A stretch of DNA of 7,883 bases from Chthoniobacterales bacterium. GTDB lineage: Bacteria; Verrucomicrobiota; Verrucomicrobiia; Chthoniobacterales; UBA10450. Every line of letters begins with the position of its first letter. Positions within the stretch are counted from its first letter, which is position 1. Under the pieces are notes generated by a model that worked only from the letters and a program-made list of their open reading frames with translations, was not told the origin of the DNA and searched no databases. Position numbers and translations under genes: made by a program. The stretch lies in NCBI GenBank assembly GCA_013812515.1, contig JACCTI010000297.1, forward strand, positions 1 through 7,883, written 5' to 3'. Below, one piece after another: positions 1 to 6,458 of the stretch.

Positions 1-438
1 ACCTGGCCAGAGTCGGTCGACGAAGCACTCTGCGTCGGCTGGATCGACGGCCTGCGCAAGAGCATCGACGACGCGAGCTACATGATTCGGTTTACCCCGC
101 GGAAAGCGACGAGCTTTTGGAGCGAAGTAAACATCGGACGCGTCGCCGAGTTAATTAAAGAGAAGCGGATGCGACCGGCCGGGCTGGAGGCGTTCGCGAG
201 GCGAGCGGCGGAGAAGTCTGCGGTTTACGCGTATGAGCAGCGAAAGAACGCCGCGCTCGGCCCCGCGGCGGAGAAGGAATTTCGCAAACACAGGAAGGCG
301 TGGGAATTCTTCGCGAGGCAGGCGCCGTGGTATCGGAAATGGGCGAGCTGGTGGATCATCAGCGCGAAACGCGATGAGACGCGGCAGAAGCGGCTCGCCC
401 GCCTGATCACCGAATCCGAGGCTGGCCGGCGAGTCTGA
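1..438 (+). CDS. YdeI/OmpD-associated family protein, 3' part only
   Basis: The reading frame is open from the first base, so the N-terminus lies outside the window; 145 residues are visible before the TGA. The visible start (residues 4-44) carries the family pattern: an E-x-x-x-E-A-L stretch, then GWIDG at 13-17, then FTPRK at 31-35 followed by S-x-W-S-E-x-N at 38-44. The C-terminus holds a helical, Trp- and Arg-rich segment ending in AKRDETR (about 122-128), typical of the OmdA-type C-terminal domain. Members are small soluble proteins of about 190-200 residues, so some 50 residues are probably missing. Relatives have been linked to resistance to antimicrobial peptides, but the biochemical activity is not settled and the role here is inferred from family membership alone. 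There is no signal peptide or membrane segment in the visible part. The next gene begins more than 100 bases downstream, so co-transcription is not obvious. Confidence 0.85.
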   Translation, partial: TWPESVDEALCVGWIDGLRKSIDDASYMIRFTPRKATSFWSEVNIGRVAELIKEKRMRPAGLEAFARRAAEKSAVYAYEQRKNAALGPAAEKEFRKHRKAWEFFARQAPWYRKWASWWIISAKRDETRQKRLARLITESEAGRRV

Positions 439-570
439 TGAAGGCACATTTCCTTGCCGCGCTCGCGAGCATGACGTGCTCTCCTTCCGGGCGACGCCTC
501 CAACGGATCGCCGACCTCCCGCCCCCTTTACCCGAGAGAACCTTCTGGGCCTGTGCACTATGGTCCCGTT

Positions 571-1086
571 ATGCGACCTCTTTCCTATCTCTCGCCCGCG
601 ACTGCCGTGAAGGAGAGCGCGATTCACGGGCGCGGACTCTTTGCGATTAGTGCGATAACGGCCGGAGAGATTGTCGCGATCAAAGGAGGTCGCATTATTT
701 CCCGCGAAGTATTGAAGGAACTTCAGCCACTCCTCGGGCCGGCGGAAATCCAGATTGATGACAATCTCTTCATCTCCCCTGTCACCCTGGAGGAACGCGA
801 GGGTTCCATGATCTTCAGCAATCATTCGTGCGATCCCAACATCGGTCTTCGTGGCGAGATCACCTTCGTAGCAATGCGCGATGTGGCGGCCGGTGAAGAG
901 CTGACTCATGATTGGGCCATGACCGACGATGATGACAGCTCCACGGAATGCCGCTGCGCCGCGGCAAACTGCCGGGGCGTGATCACCGGCAAAGATTGGC
1001 AACGCCCCGAGCTGCAGGCACGCTACGGAAATTTCTTTTCGGCGTATCTCCTTGAGAAGATGCAGCGCATGAAACCCGAGCAATGA
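571..1086 (+). CDS. SET-domain protein (protein-lysine methyltransferase-like)
   Basis: A 171-residue soluble protein consisting of little more than one SET domain. Visible motifs, numbered from the ATG at 571: H-G-R-G-L-F-A at 19-25 (cofactor-binding loop), NHSCDPN at 84-90 (the SET core pseudoknot motif), GEELTHDW at 108-115 (the motif usually reading GEELT-x-D-Y), and a Cys-rich tail C127-R-C129 with C134-R-G, resembling the zinc-binding post-SET element. SET proteins transfer methyl groups from S-adenosylmethionine to lysine side chains; the substrate of this bacterial type is unknown. Trp115 stands where most SET enzymes have Tyr. The start is uncertain: a GTG at 553 would add six residues, and neither site has a good ribosome binding site. 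I prefer 571 because homology begins soon after it. The stop overlaps the ATG of the next gene by four bases, which suggests translational coupling. Confidence 0.85.
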   Translation: MRPLSYLSPATAVKESAIHGRGLFAISAITAGEIVAIKGGRIISREVLKELQPLLGPAEIQIDDNLFISPVTLEEREGSMIFSNHSCDPNIGLRGEITFVAMRDVAAGEELTHDWAMTDDDDSSTECRCAAANCRGVITGKDWQRPELQARYGNFFSAYLLEKMQRMKPEQ

Positions 1087-1448
1087 AGGCAAATAAGTCT
1101 GTCCTCTGCGCGCTCATTTTGTTGCTAAGCGGACCCTTCGTCCGTGCGCAGGAGATCGTCCTCGAAGAAGTGCGCGTGGAAGCTTCGTTCGATATGAAGC
1201 TCCAGCCGCCGAATCAATCAGCCGTGCAAAACGTGGTGGCTCGACTGATTTGGCGCGCCGAAACGCAACGAGCCTTGGACCTGAAGATCGCGAACCGAAC
1301 GCCGCTCTCCACGCTTCTCGATCTCACGAAGTACAGCCCAATCCCACTGGGCGGGAGCGAAAGCCACGTTGATACTTTTTTCTTGAGGAACGACATGCGC
1401 CCGGACCTGAATCCACCGAAAATCAGCAGCCTTTTCCACGCAGAATAG
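1083..1448 (+). CDS. Small secreted protein of unknown function
   Basis: A 121-residue protein with a clear Sec signal peptide: basic N-terminus (K2, K5), hydrophobic core at about 7-20, and a likely cleavage site V-R-A before Gln23. The mature part is about 99 residues, with no further membrane segment. It starts with E-I-V-L-E-E-V-R-V-E-A, which faintly recalls the short TonB-box/plug entry sequence of outer-membrane receptors, but no plug or barrel follows. The middle (about 45-65) looks helical and ends in a Leu-rich stretch. I do not recognise a family. The ATG overlaps the stop of the SET-domain gene (ATGA), so the two are probably translated together. That overlap and the signal peptide are the main evidence that the frame is real. 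The likely location is the periplasm or outer envelope. Confidence 0.65.
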   Translation: MKANKSVLCALILLLSGPFVRAQEIVLEEVRVEASFDMKLQPPNQSAVQNVVARLIWRAETQRALDLKIANRTPLSTLLDLTKYSPIPLGGSESHVDTFFLRNDMRPDLNPPKISSLFHAE

Positions 1449-1482
1449 AAAACGTCCAAGCAAGGCACTTCGGCGCGAGATC

Positions 1483-1496
1483 AGGGACGCTGCCCT
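1483..1496. repeat. Short intergenic hairpin (AGGG/CCCT)
   Basis: AGGG and CCCT arms flank a six-base loop (ACGCTG) in the gap between the secreted-protein gene and the DUF423 gene. No T-run follows, so it is not a standard intrinsic terminator. The outer bases, CAGGGA on the left and CCCTAC on the right, match the hairpin at 3560-3577, so the two may be copies of one small palindromic element. With a four-base stem, chance is also possible. Confidence 0.3.
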
Positions 1497-1577
1497 ACCG
1501 AAAAATCAAGGATAACAGAAGGCATGGAACGTAAAACATGCCCGCGCGATGCGTCCGGGTCCGGTCTAAATTGCACG

Positions 1578-1934
1578 ATGTCGTCCCTCGTGCTTTTCCG
1601 CACCGCTGCTGGCTTGTGCTTCCTCGCTGTCGCGCTCGGCGCGTTCGGTGCTCACGGTCTGAAAAACATCCTCCAGGCAAATGGAACTTCCAATGTCTGG
1701 CAGACCGCGGTGCTGTACCACCTGGCCCACGCGATTGCGCTCGTGGCGCTCGCACTGCACGGCGCCGCTAATCGCGGCTCGTGTTATCTGCTGATTGCGG
1801 GAATCGCGATCTTCAGCGGCAGCCTCTACGCGCTCGCGCTCACAAACCTTCGCTGGCTCGGCGCGATCACCCCGGTAGGCGGTCTTTGTTTCCTCGCCGG
1901 CTGGGCTTGGCTGATCATTTTGCCGCCACGTTAA
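1578..1934 (+). CDS. DUF423 family small membrane protein
   Basis: A 118-residue, very hydrophobic protein with about four membrane helices (roughly 5-25, 44-62, 68-88 and 92-115). The family signature GAFGAHGLK is at 21-29, followed by W-Q-T-A-x-x-Y-H-x-x-H-A (41-52), F-S-G-S-L-Y (79-84) and L-G-A-I-T-P-x-G-G (94-102). The length matches the family, which is about 120 residues. These are inner-membrane proteins (YgdD-like) of unknown function. Start choice: an upstream in-frame ATG at 1524, preceded by AAGGA 11 bases away, would add 18 polar residues not usual for the family; I chose 1578 because homology starts there, although it lacks a good ribosome binding site. The next gene starts 60 bases after the stop, so the two could share a transcript. 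Confidence 0.85.
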   Translation: MSSLVLFRTAAGLCFLAVALGAFGAHGLKNILQANGTSNVWQTAVLYHLAHAIALVALALHGAANRGSCYLLIAGIAIFSGSLYALALTNLRWLGAITPVGGLCFLAGWAWLIILPPR

Positions 1935-1994
1935 ACGACAGGGGCAACGGCGCTTGTCGGACTCTAAGCGGCGGGATACTCTCGCGGCGGTCGC

Positions 1995-3500
1995 ATGTTC
2001 CAAGCTTTGCTCGAAACGCAGAAGCCGTTGATGACTTTCGTAGTTTTCCTCTCGACGTACTTCATCGCCCTGACACTCGGCCGGCTCCTGAAACGGCGCG
2101 CCGGGGTAAGGTTCGGCGTTCTCTTTCAATTCTTTTGCCTGACGCTCGCATTCTACGCGGCACTTAGCGTTTACGGCGTCGAGACGACCTGGCGCGGGCA
2201 TGTGGGTTCCCTTCTTGTTTTGTTAGGCGCGGGGGTCGTCGTCGCGTTGGTCGACCGTTACATTTGGGACCACTATTACGAGCGCCGCCGTCAGATGGTC
2301 ATTCCGCGGCTTCTGCGAGATTCCGTTGCGCTCCTGATTTTCCTGATCGCGCTCCTGCTTGTCCTAAGCATCGGCTACCATGCGGAAACGCAGCTGAAGG
2401 GTCTCCTCGCGGGCTCGGGCGTAGTCGCGATCATCCTCGGTTTCGCCGCCCAAAATCTGTTGAGCGGCATCCTCGCCGGCTTATCGCTGCAGATCGGCCG
2501 TCCTTACAAGCTGGGTGACTGGCTGAAGGTTGGCGAGCAGTACGGCGAAGTGGTGGAGATCAACTGGGGCTCGACCCGTTTGCGTACGAATGACGCCATT
2601 CACCTCGAGATTCCGAACAACGAGATCGTCCGGCAGACGATCGTCAATCTGCATTATCCAACCTCGCTCCATGCGATGCGAATCCGCGTGGGCGTCGACT
2701 ACGCGACCGCGCCGAATCGGGTTAAAGATGCGCTTCTGCGCGCAGCGACACAGGCTACCGGCGTCCTCTCGGAACCGGTGCCCAAGATCTTCCTCGTGGA
2801 CTTCGCCGACTCCGCGATCACCTACGAGATCAAGTTCTGGATGAACAATCACGCGCAGTTCAACGACATCTGCGACGCGATCCGGACAAATATCTGGTAC
2901 GAATTCAAGCGCCGGAAATTGAACATCCCCTTCCCGATCCGGACGCTGCAAATCGAGCGCAAAGCACGCGCGGCGGCGGGAGACGGACAGGCGGAGGCCC
3001 GCATGATTTTGCGACGGGAAGCTCTTTTCTCCTGTCTGGGCGACGAGGAAATCGACTTGCTTCTGAAGGAAGCGGAAGCAAATCACTTCGGGCGCGGCGA
3101 AGCGATCATCGAGGAAGGCACCGATGGGGATTCCATGTTCATTCTCCTCCGCGGCTCGGCGCAGGTTTCCGTCTCGAAGAATGGCTCGTCCATCCGGGTC
3201 GGCGCTCTGCGACAAGGGGATTGTTTCGGCGAAATGTCACTGCTCACGGGTGAAAAACGCACCGCCACGGTTCGAGCCGAGAAAGACTGCGAAGTGCTCG
3301 AAATCAGCAAGCCGTTCATGGCCGAGGTCCTCCGCAGTTCACCGGAATGCCTGAACCAGGTGAGTGCTCTCCTGGCTCACCGGAAAATGGAGACCGAAGG
3401 CATCGTCAAAGAAGCCACCCGACCGGACGAAGAAGACGACCGGGAGCGCGAATATGCCGCTTCATTTCTGAAGAGGTTACGATCGTTTTTCGAGCTGTAG
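1995..3500 (+). CDS. MscS-family channel with C-terminal cyclic-nucleotide-binding domain
   Basis: A 501-residue membrane channel. Hydrophobic helices lie at about 12-32, 41-61, 70-90 and 108-128. The pore-lining helix and start of the cytoplasmic beta domain follow (about 133-178), with A-A-Q-N-L-L-S-G-I at 151-159 and G-R-P-Y-K-L-G-D-W at 168-176, both hallmarks of MscS. The MscS vestibule continues to about 320. A cyclic-nucleotide-binding domain occupies about 338-465; its phosphate-binding cassette reads G-D-C-F-G-E-M-S-L-L at 408-417 and K-R-T-A-T-V at 421-426, so the Glu (413) and Arg (422) that hold the ribose and cyclic phosphate in CAP-like domains are present. The architecture matches the bacterial cyclic-nucleotide-gated (bCNG) branch of the MscS superfamily, in which ligand rather than tension may modulate opening. 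A charged linker and amphipathic helix end the protein. The start is forced: stops lie in frame at 1932 and 1965, and ATG 1995 is the first start codon after them. No clear ribosome binding site is seen. Confidence 0.93.
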   Translation: MFQALLETQKPLMTFVVFLSTYFIALTLGRLLKRRAGVRFGVLFQFFCLTLAFYAALSVYGVETTWRGHVGSLLVLLGAGVVVALVDRYIWDHYYERRRQMVIPRLLRDSVALLIFLIALLLVLSIGYHAETQLKGLLAGSGVVAIILGFAAQNLLSGILAGLSLQIGRPYKLGDWLKVGEQYGEVVEINWGSTRLRTNDAIHLEIPNNEIVRQTIVNLHYPTSLHAMRIRVGVDYATAPNRVKDALLRAATQATGVLSEPVPKIFLVDFADSAITYEIKFWMNNHAQFNDICDAIRTNIWYEFKRRKLNIPFPIRTLQIERKARAAAGDGQAEARMILRREALFSCLGDEEIDLLLKEAEANHFGRGEAIIEEGTDGDSMFILLRGSAQVSVSKNGSSIRVGALRQGDCFGEMSLLTGEKRTATVRAEKDCEVLEISKPFMAEVLRSSPECLNQVSALLAHRKMETEGIVKEATRPDEEDDREREYAASFLKRLRSFFEL

Positions 3501-3554
3501 TTTAGGGCAAAGGATCGGCTAACGAGCAGTCGGTCGCAGGAGCCAGATCGCCGT

Positions 3555-3582
3555 TTGCCAGGGAGGTAAAACTCCCTACAGT
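3555..3582 (+). promoter_or_regulatory. Possible sigma-70-type promoter for hppA with a dyad in its spacer
   Basis: TTGCCA (3555-3560) matches the -35 consensus at five of six bases, and TACAGT (3577-3582) matches the -10 at four of six, with a 16-base spacer. The spacer is almost entirely a palindrome (3560-3577). Transcription would begin near 3589, giving a leader of about 18 bases before the hppA ATG. The call rests on consensus matching in a GC-rich genome and could be chance. Confidence 0.3.
3560..3577. repeat. Intergenic hairpin (AGGGAG/CTCCCT)
   Basis: A perfect six-base-pair stem, AGGGAG and CTCCCT, encloses the loop GTAAAA in the 106-base gap before hppA. It is not followed by a T-run, so it is unlikely to be a plain intrinsic terminator for the channel gene. 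Alternatives are an operator within the possible hppA promoter, or a dispersed small palindromic repeat, since the hairpin at 1483-1496 has the same outer bases. Confidence 0.5.
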
Positions 3583-3606
3583 CCAGCACTTCAAATCCGA
3601 CCACCT

Positions 3607-5679
3607 ATGACTTTAGCTCTCTCAATTCTCGACATCGGCGTTACGCTTTCCATGCTTCTGGCAGCCGGTGGTCTGGTCTTTGCGTTTTTCCTGATTCGCG
3701 CTGTGATCAGCCGCTCACCAGGGAACGAGCGGATGCGGGAAATCGCGGCGGCCGTGGAAGAAGGGGCGAAAGCTTATCTGCGCCGTCAGGTCGTGACAAT
3801 CAGCGCGATCGCGGCGGTGATTTTCATCCTGCTCTTTATCTTCAAGGACGGACCAACGGCCATCGGCTTTTTGATCGGCGCCTTCTGCTCGTTAGCTGCG
3901 GGTTACATCGGCATGCGCATTGCGGTGCTGGCCAACGTGCGCACCGCGCACGCGGCGAGCAGTTCGCGCACGACGGCATTGCGGATCGCCTTTAACGGCG
4001 GCGCCGTGACGGGATTGCTCGTCGTCGGGTTGGCACTGCTTTCCGTAGCTTTCTTTTATACCATCGCCAACCAGATGGTCGGGCATGAGATGGCTGTGCG
4101 GAGCCTGATCGGCCTCGCCTTGGGAGCTAGTCTGATTAGCGTCTTCGCCCGGCTGGGCGGCGGAATTTACACGAAAGCGGCTGACGTGGGCGCGGATCTC
4201 GTCGGGAAAATCGAGAGCAATCTGGACGAAGACGATCCGCGCAATCCAGCCACGATCGCGGACAACGTGGGCGATAACGTGGGCGATTGCGCGGGCATGG
4301 CGGCGGATGTCTTCGAGACCTACGCGGTCAGTCTGATCGGCGCGATTCTGGTCGGGGCGCTCACGATCGTGGCCAATCCCGCGGCGGTTGCTTACCCCTT
4401 TGTGCTCGGCGGCATTTCTGTTCTTGGCGCGATCGTCGGGATTCTTTTCGTCAACATCAGCAATCTGAAAGCGGGCCCGGCTCTGATGGGTGCAGTCGGG
4501 GCCAGCGCTCTCGTCTCAGCCGTGCTGTTTTGGCCGGCCACGCACATGCTCTTCCCCAACGGCGTCGTCGTCGGTGGCCTCGCGCGTTCCGCGAATGCTC
4601 TTTACCTTGCAGCGCTCGTCGGCCTGGTCCTGACGTTCGTCGTCGTTTTGATTACTAATTACTACACGTCGACGGCGTTTCGTCCGGTCCGGAAAATCGC
4701 GAAGGCGTCGGAGACCGGTCACGCCACGAACATCATCGCCGGGCTTGCGATCGGACAGCATGCAACGGCCTTGCCGGTTCTCTTCATCGGCCTTGCCATT
4801 CTTTCCAGTTACCACTTCGCTGGGCTTTACGGCATCGCGATCGCTGTCATGAGCATGCTCTCGATGGCGGGTATCATCATCTCCCTCGATGCCTTCGGGC
4901 CGATCACGGACAACGCGGGCGGGATCGCCGTCATGAGCGATTTGCCAAAGGAGGTCCGGGGTGTGACAGACGAACTGGACCAAGTTGGCAACACGATGAA
5001 GGCGGTGACGAAGGGTTACGCGATTGCCTCGGCTGGTTTAGCCGCGCTGGTGCTCTTCGGCTCGTACGTCGAGGAACTGCGTGCCCATTTTGCCGCGACT
5101 AACCGAGACTACGCTTTCGATTTCTCGCTCAACGATCCCAAAGTAATCATCGGGTTGTTTATCGGCGGATTGCTGCCGTTCATTTTTACCGCCTTCAGCA
5201 TGGACGCAGTGGGGAAGGCGGCGGGCGCTGTGGTGCGCGAAGTGCGACGCCAGTTGACGGCGAAGCCGGGCATCCTGCGCGGTGAAGACAAACCGGACTA
5301 CGGCACGTGCGTCGACATCGTAACGAAAGCGGCGCTGCGCGAGATGATCATCCCCGCCTTGTTGCCGGTCGCGTTCGTGGTTGCTGTTGCAATCATCAAA
5401 CCGCTCGGCCCTGTTGTCCTGGGCGGCATGCTCGTCGGCACGATTGTGACCGGCCTGTTTGTCGCCATTGCGATGACCTCGAGCGGCGGCGCCTGGGACA
5501 ATGCGAAAAAGTATATCGAAGAGGGGAATCTCGGTGGCAAAGGCTCCTTTGCGCATGCCGCCTCCGTAACGGGCGACACGGTGGGCGACCCCTACAAGGA
5601 CACCGCTGGTCCTGCGATCAATCCGATGATCAAGGTCGTGAACATCGTTGCCATTCTGATCATTCCAATCTTGTTTTAA
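3607..5679 (+). CDS. hppA: Membrane-bound proton-translocating pyrophosphatase
   Basis: A complete 690-residue membrane pyrophosphatase with about 16 hydrophobic helices. It couples hydrolysis of pyrophosphate to phosphate with ion pumping across the membrane. Catalytic motifs are intact: D-V-G-A-D-L-V-G-K at 193-201, E-D-D-P-R-N-P at 208-214, D-N-V-G-D-N-V-G-D-C-A-G at 219-230, D-N-A-G-G-I at 435-440, and near the C-terminus T-G-D-T-V-G-D-P-Y-K-D-T at 655-666. The sequence G-N-T-M-K-A-V-T-K-G at 461-470 has Lys465, the residue that marks the K+-independent class (K+-dependent enzymes have Ala there), so an H+ pump is the best guess. Met464 replaces the usual Thr, and Phe648 stands in the usual G-S-D-A-H segment. 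The length is normal and the start follows the typical hydrophobic N-terminus. The leader has no clear ribosome binding site. A small unknown gene follows after 37 bases and may be co-transcribed. Confidence 0.97.
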   Translation: MTLALSILDIGVTLSMLLAAGGLVFAFFLIRAVISRSPGNERMREIAAAVEEGAKAYLRRQVVTISAIAAVIFILLFIFKDGPTAIGFLIGAFCSLAAGYIGMRIAVLANVRTAHAASSSRTTALRIAFNGGAVTGLLVVGLALLSVAFFYTIANQMVGHEMAVRSLIGLALGASLISVFARLGGGIYTKAADVGADLVGKIESNLDEDDPRNPATIADNVGDNVGDCAGMAADVFETYAVSLIGAILVGALTIVANPAAVAYPFVLGGISVLGAIVGILFVNISNLKAGPALMGAVGASALVSAVLFWPATHMLFPNGVVVGGLARSANALYLAALVGLVLTFVVVLITNYYTSTAFRPVRKIAKASETGHATNIIAGLAIGQHATALPVLFIGLAILSSYHFAGLYGIAIAVMSMLSMAGIIISLDAFGPITDNAGGIAVMSDLPKEVRGVTDELDQVGNTMKAVTKGYAIASAGLAALVLFGSYVEELRAHFAATNRDYAFDFSLNDPKVIIGLFIGGLLPFIFTAFSMDAVGKAAGAVVREVRRQLTAKPGILRGEDKPDYGTCVDIVTKAALREMIIPALLPVAFVVAVAIIKPLGPVVLGGMLVGTIVTGLFVAIAMTSSGGAWDNAKKYIEEGNLGGKGSFAHAASVTGDTVGDPYKDTAGPAINPMIKVVNIVAILIIPILF

Positions 5680-5716
5680 TCGTCTTCCGCGAACCTCGGA
5701 CTCGCACACGAAAGAC

Positions 5717-6109
5717 ATGGATGAACAGGGCGACTACCAACTCATCGCGACCGAGCATACGCTCGCGCGGAAGGAACCGCCTGCACCCGATCCGGGCGCG
5801 ACCCCGTTCAAGCTCGTCGTCGATCCCGAGATGCGCGCGAAGCTTCGACGCGCCTTATTTGAATTGATCGATTTCCACGATGAAGCACTTGCCGAGCACT
5901 TCGCTGACGGCAAGCTCGCGCTCGAATCCTATAAGGAATACATCGAGCTCTTTGCACGTAGCTTAAAAGAGACAATGGAGAGCCGCGAAGGCGTATCGTA
6001 TCTGCTACGCGCAGTCGGCTTCGAAGTTCGGCCCGAGGAGATCAACCTCCAACCGGAACTGCGCTGGAAAGAAGGCGTTCCCGGAGCGTTCGGATCCAAC
6101 TTGGTCTAA
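5717..6109 (+). CDS. Hypothetical small acidic protein downstream of hppA
   Basis: A 130-residue soluble protein that I do not recognise. It has no signal peptide or membrane helix. The N-terminal 30 residues are polar and Pro-rich (P-P-A-P-D-P at 21-26). From about 35 to 102 the sequence is rich in charged residues and reads as several amphipathic helices, with D-F-H-D-E at 52-56 and Y-K-E-Y-I-E-L-F at 72-79. The last 25 residues look less ordered. Codon use is similar to the neighbouring genes. GAAAG lies seven bases before the ATG and could act as a weak ribosome binding site. The 37-base gap from hppA, with no terminator in it, suggests a shared transcript. A link to the pump is inference from position only. 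Confidence 0.7.
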   Translation: MDEQGDYQLIATEHTLARKEPPAPDPGATPFKLVVDPEMRAKLRRALFELIDFHDEALAEHFADGKLALESYKEYIELFARSLKETMESREGVSYLLRAVGFEVRPEEINLQPELRWKEGVPGAFGSNLV

Positions 6110-6458
6110 CGAGTCACGGTCCTGCGACTCACTCCGCGTGCTCCAGGCGCGGCGAAGCCCCGAAGGCAGGCGCAAGACCGAGGCACTGCCCAGCACGAGA
6201 GTGATCGGGTTCCGTCGCGGATTCCTGCGCACAGCTTCTGATAACCCTACCCGAACCCGGCGCACGTCAGCAGCGTCCATGGAAGTGGCACCCGGGAACG
6301 GTCGCCAGCAGTCGCATCTGACATCTGCCGCATCATATCATCGAACGGCCTTCACGCTGCCCGTGGCGAGAACAAGCGCGAAAGGAATTTGTGTTTGACC
6401 CTGCGTCGCGAAGTTGACATGAACGACAACAAGCAATCTGCCACGGAAGCACGAGAAA
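6110..6458. other. Gene-poor stretch
   Basis: About 350 bases with no convincing coding region. Open frames here are Arg- and Ser-rich, lack recognisable domains and read as out-of-frame GC-rich DNA. The stretch begins with a short inverted repeat (GAGTC at 6111-6115, GACTC at 6126-6130) directly after the preceding stop codon; it has no T-run and is at most a weak terminator. GC-rich dyad-like bits occur around 6148-6172. An AAAGGAA at about 6380-6386 looks like a ribosome binding site but only leads into an eight-codon frame from GTG 6391. I see no RNA gene, mobile element or attachment site. Confidence 0.5.

Noticed and set aside
461..470. Perfect ten-base palindrome GCTCGCGAGC
   Set aside because: Too short and too GC-rich to support a site in this base composition; nothing else marks it as an operator.
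438..650. Open frame starting at the ATG that overlaps the first gene's stop (TGATG)
   Set aside because: It runs out of frame into the SET-domain gene, has no recognisable domain, and its C-terminal half is a shadow of that gene.
151..1092. Long minus-strand open frame of 313 codons
   Set aside because: It lies opposite the YdeI-like and SET-domain genes, is extremely Arg-rich and shows no domain; it is a GC-driven shadow of real genes.
1936..1959. CGACA/TGTCG inverted repeat between the DUF423 and channel genes, considered as a terminator
   Set aside because: Five-base stem with a 14-base loop and no T-run; too weak.
2481..3215. Minus-strand open frame of 244 codons
   Set aside because: It is antisense to the channel gene, whose domains are unmistakable; composition is that of a shadow frame.
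5038..5718. Minus-strand open frame of 226 codons
   Set aside because: Antisense to the 3' part of hppA, with Asp/Arg/His-rich composition and no motif.
6138..6398. Open frame of 86 codons in the gene-poor stretch
   Set aside because: Arg/Ser/Thr-rich, no ribosome binding site, no domain; looks like non-coding GC-rich DNA.
6414..6442. TTGACA at 6414-6419 as a promoter for the decayed secreted-protein gene
   Set aside because: A perfect -35 hexamer, but no acceptable -10 sequence at 15-19 bases downstream.
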